This document shows, piece after piece, positions 42,126 to 44,389 of a stretch of 44,389 nucleotides of DNA. The position numbers and the translations under genes were made by a program. The stretch comes from Myxococcota bacterium (GTDB lineage Bacteria > Myxococcota_A > Polyangia > JAAYKL01): contig JASJCT010000068.1 in NCBI GenBank assembly GCA_030065855.1, positions 1 to 44,389 of the forward strand. Reading direction: 5' to 3'. Every line of letters begins with the position of its first letter. The stretch's first letter is position 1. The notes beneath the pieces are model-generated. The model saw nothing but the letters and a program-made list of their open reading frames with translations. It had not been told where the DNA came from and made no database searches.

Positions 42126-44111
42126 CTAACACCCCGCACTGGGTCGCTTCGACTGCTTTTGGGGCTGCGCCGGTGGCGCGACGGGCGCGGGCGCAGTCCC
42201 CGGACTGGCTGCAGGAGCGGGCTCACCGGCGGGAATCGGCGACAGTGTGCCCCGGGGCAGGTTGGATTCGCGCCAATATTGGCTCAATCCGCCAGACAGC
42301 ACGCGAATCGGGCGGCCGGTTTTTTGTGCCAAGATGCCGCCGGCTGCCATGGCCAAGGTACCGTCCCGATCAACGATGATCAGCGGTACGTTGCCCACCA
42401 GGTAGGCTGGATCGGCGATCAAATCGGCAATGTGGAGATTGGTGGAGCCGGGTAGGTGAAAATCAGCGAACGCCTGTGGCGGGCGGATATCCACTATTTC
42501 AAAGGAGCCCGGAAGGTCGAGCATCAGTCGATTCAACGATGCGGGTTGCATGCGTTCGGGCAGGGCCACACTGCGCAGCGGCACTGCTTGTGCCGCTCCC
42601 TTGCCCGCGGCTTTGGCCTGCATCGTGGGTAAGCCGAGCTTGATCCACTCCTTGCCGCCCCCGTCCAGACTTGCTGCGTCTTTGAATCCCTCGCGCTCCA
42701 ACACCCCCACGGCCATGCTCGAGCGAAAGGCCGAATTGCAGACCGTTACCACTGGTTCGTTGGGGTCCAACTTTGCTGACAGCTCTGCCAGGTGATTGAG
42801 CGGTAGATTGAGCACTTTGCCGATACGCACCCCCATCCACTCCTTGGGCAGCCGTACATCTACCACCACGGGGCTGGTGTTGTTTTGCATCATTTCATAG
42901 AGCTGTTTGGGCTGGACCAACTTATTGGTTGCCGTGGGCAGCCCGGCCTTTTCCCACTTCTCCCAAGTGAGTCCCTTGCCAGTGTACCCCACCCGGTGCA
43001 ACCGCTGTGTGGCTTCGCGTAACTCGTCGGGATGGCCTACCAGCACCAAATTGGCCTCCCAGGGCACCATGATGCCGACCCAGGTCTCCACGCGGCCGCG
43101 CAGGGCGATATTCACGGAGTTGGGGATGTGCCTGGGGGCATATTCCTTGGCCTCCCGCAGGTCCACAACGTAGTACCTACCGGGATCGCTGAGCGACAGC
43201 TGGGGTCGAATCGGTGGCGACGGCGCCTGCCAGTTGACCAGGGGCGGCCCTTTTCTGTTCAGCGCGGCGTTGTGCTTGAAGTATTGTGGGGCTTCGGGCA
43301 AATCCTGCAGCACCGCGGTGATGAACTCGGAGCGATTGGCGTACTGCAGATAAGGGTTCTCCGCCCGTTGTTGGCCGAGGGTGGAGGTGGGTTCGTCGCT
43401 CAGGTTTGCGCCGCAGAGCGACCCTGCACCGTGGGCCGGAAAAATCGATACTGTATCGGGCAATTTGGATAGCACCTGGTGCCAGGTGTCGAACGACATG
43501 GAGGCCAGGCCAGCCGCGGACATCTGGCCCTCCAAGAGGTCGGGACGTCCCACGCTGCCGACAAACAGCGTATCGCCGGTGAACAATAGGTCGGGTTTAC
43601 CCTCGATGCTGCCCACCAGCCCGCACAGGCCGTCGGGCGTGTGTCCCGGCGTCTCCAAGACGGTCAGCGTGGCCCGACCCACTTTTATTTTGGACTGATT
43701 TTTAACCGCAGTGTGTTTGAACTGCGCCCCACTTTTGTAACCAGCGTAAATCGGCGCTCCGGTGGCGCGCTGCAATTCGACGTGCCCTGCCACAAAGTCA
43801 GCGTGAGAATGGGTCAAAAAGACTCCCACGATTTTAAGGTTGCGCTCTTTGGCGTACTTCACATAGGTCTGCACGTCCCGCCCTGGATCCACCACCAGCG
43901 CATCTGATCCGCTCACCAAGATGTAGGAATAGTGTGATAAAACAGCCAACGTAAACTGCACCAACTCGTAACTGTCGTATTTGTATGTATCGACGATGTA
44001 GTAACGCGCTGCCTCGTTGCTGTGCGCTGCTTCCTCCGCGTCCTTGACACCTACGCCAAAACAGACACAGGACAACAACAACACCAAGAGGATCAAAACA
44101 ATTGATTTCAT
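42126..44111 (-). CDS. Exported metallo-beta-lactamase-fold hydrolase with three rhodanese domains
   Basis: 661 residues, with a hydrophobic signal segment (MKSIVLILLVLLLSCVCFGV). Residues about 45-290 are a persulfide-dioxygenase-like MBL fold: LVVDPGRDVQTY, FLTHSHADFVAGH, VLETPGHTPDGLCGL, LLFTGDTLFVGSVGRPDL and FPAHGAGSLCG give the metal ligands. Three rhodanese units follow: a first without Cys (VVDLREAKEY, HPDEL), a second with active Cys458 (TVCNSAFRSS), a third with VDRDGT in place of Cys. A Pro/Ala-rich tail ends it. It would act on persulfide or glutathione-type sulfur outside the cytoplasm. The start follows GGAGGTGG. It heads the operon with two YeeE/YedE transporters and suits periplasmic sulfur capture. 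Confidence 0.85.
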   Translation of the reverse strand: MKSIVLILLVLLLSCVCFGVGVKDAEEAAHSNEAARYYIVDTYKYDSYELVQFTLAVLSHYSYILVSGSDALVVDPGRDVQTYVKYAKERNLKIVGVFLTHSHADFVAGHVELQRATGAPIYAGYKSGAQFKHTAVKNQSKIKVGRATLTVLETPGHTPDGLCGLVGSIEGKPDLLFTGDTLFVGSVGRPDLLEGQMSAAGLASMSFDTWHQVLSKLPDTVSIFPAHGAGSLCGANLSDEPTSTLGQQRAENPYLQYANRSEFITAVLQDLPEAPQYFKHNAALNRKGPPLVNWQAPSPPIRPQLSLSDPGRYYVVDLREAKEYAPRHIPNSVNIALRGRVETWVGIMVPWEANLVLVGHPDELREATQRLHRVGYTGKGLTWEKWEKAGLPTATNKLVQPKQLYEMMQNNTSPVVVDVRLPKEWMGVRIGKVLNLPLNHLAELSAKLDPNEPVVTVCNSAFRSSMAVGVLEREGFKDAASLDGGGKEWIKLGLPTMQAKAAGKGAAQAVPLRSVALPERMQPASLNRLMLDLPGSFEIVDIRPPQAFADFHLPGSTNLHIADLIADPAYLVGNVPLIIVDRDGTLAMAAGGILAQKTGRPIRVLSGGLSQYWRESNLPRGTLSPIPAGEPAPAASPGTAPAPVAPPAQPQKQSKRPSAGC

Positions 44112-44223
44112 GGGATTTACCACCTCCATAGCTGTGGCCTTTTGCCTAGTAAGATGCGATTGAAAGGTAAGCTGTTGCTACCAAATTTTCAATGAAAAAT
44201 GCGTTTTGGATTACTTACGAAAA

Positions 44224-44251
44224 CCCATCCCCCCTGCCCCCTTCCCTGCGA
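44224..44251. repeat. Copy of the CCCATCCCCCC arm
   Basis: CCCATCCCCCCTGCCCCCTTCCCTGCGAG-type sequence, nearly the same as the left arm of the inverted-repeat element at 9127. Lies in the upstream region of the sulfur operon. Only one arm is present. Confidence 0.6.
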
Positions 44252-44314
44252 GCAATGGCATTCGGTTAAGGGCAAATGTCGCGATTTTTGCTATTTTTAT
44301 GCCGGGTAAAGGAT

Positions 44315-44347
44315 CTCCCCCTTGAAAAAGGGGGTTAGGGGGATTTT
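44315..44347. repeat. Dispersed hairpin repeat, inverted copy
   Basis: CTCCCCCTTGAAAAAGGGGG followed by TTAGGGGGATTTT is the reverse complement of the repeat at 26-57 with only small differences. It lies in the spacer upstream of the sulfur operon, where no gene is seen to the window end. Confidence 0.65.
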
Positions 44348-44389
44348 GACACGTCCAATCGAATTTTACCTTTGAAAACAATTGCTTGG

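Overview
The window reads as chromosomal DNA of a Gram-negative, probably anaerobic or facultative bacterium of deltaproteobacterial type (Desulfobacterota, Myxococcota or a relative). This is an inference from outer-membrane barrels and lipoproteins, Asp-Thr repeat linkers behind lipoboxes, oxygen-sensitive 2-hydroxyacyl-CoA dehydratase-type enzymes, and dispersed C/G-rich inverted repeats. I see no rRNA, tRNA, phage, IS transposase or CRISPR array.

Layout. (1) 118-3661, minus: a cobalamin riboswitch ahead of a BtuB-like TonB-dependent receptor and a beta-propeller lipoprotein, resembling the BtuB/BtuG pair of Bacteroides. (2) 3860-10129: an isoleucyl-tRNA synthetase with an altered signature motif (GVHH instead of HxGH), a small tautomerase, a methyltransferase and a crotonase. 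(3) 10126-15570, minus: four genes that overlap end to end, encoding an ATP/ADP-translocase-like carrier, a purple-acid-phosphatase-like lipoprotein, an Omp85-type barrel and a lipoprotein with protein-kinase-like motifs (DxxxxN and DFG). This looks like an undescribed envelope phosphotransfer cassette. (4) 15690-17610: a SlyD-like FKBP behind a leader terminator, and L-2-hydroxyglutarate oxidase. (5) 17711-23250: an ECF-type sigma factor fused to a degenerate PheRS-alpha-like domain, divergent from a 7TMR-DISM/PP2C phosphatase that is followed after 11 bp by a GH9 cellulase-like lipoprotein. (6) 23326-27904: surface or secreted proteins, including a 25-fold Asp-Thr lipoprotein and a collagen-like protein, followed by an 11 x 22 bp tandem array. 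(7) 28396-35381, minus: a six-gene operon encoding a SelD fused to an AhpD/CMD-like domain, a methyltransferase, a double-cubane-cluster-type reductase with an in-frame UGA and a SECIS-like hairpin, two further 2-hydroxyacyl-CoA dehydratase-family subunits and their ATP-dependent activator. (8) 36088-38703: a large LuxR-type ATPase regulator. (9) 38808-44111, minus: UV endonuclease UvsE, a lipocalin, and a sulfur operon (exported MBL-triple rhodanese plus two YeeE/YedE proteins, one fused to a rhodanese).

The strongest candidates for new biology are the sigma factor-PheRS fusion, the selenium-linked reductase operon with its putative selenocysteine, and the four-gene transporter/phosphatase/barrel/kinase-like cassette. 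Family assignments come from reading motifs in the translations. No database search or structure prediction was run.
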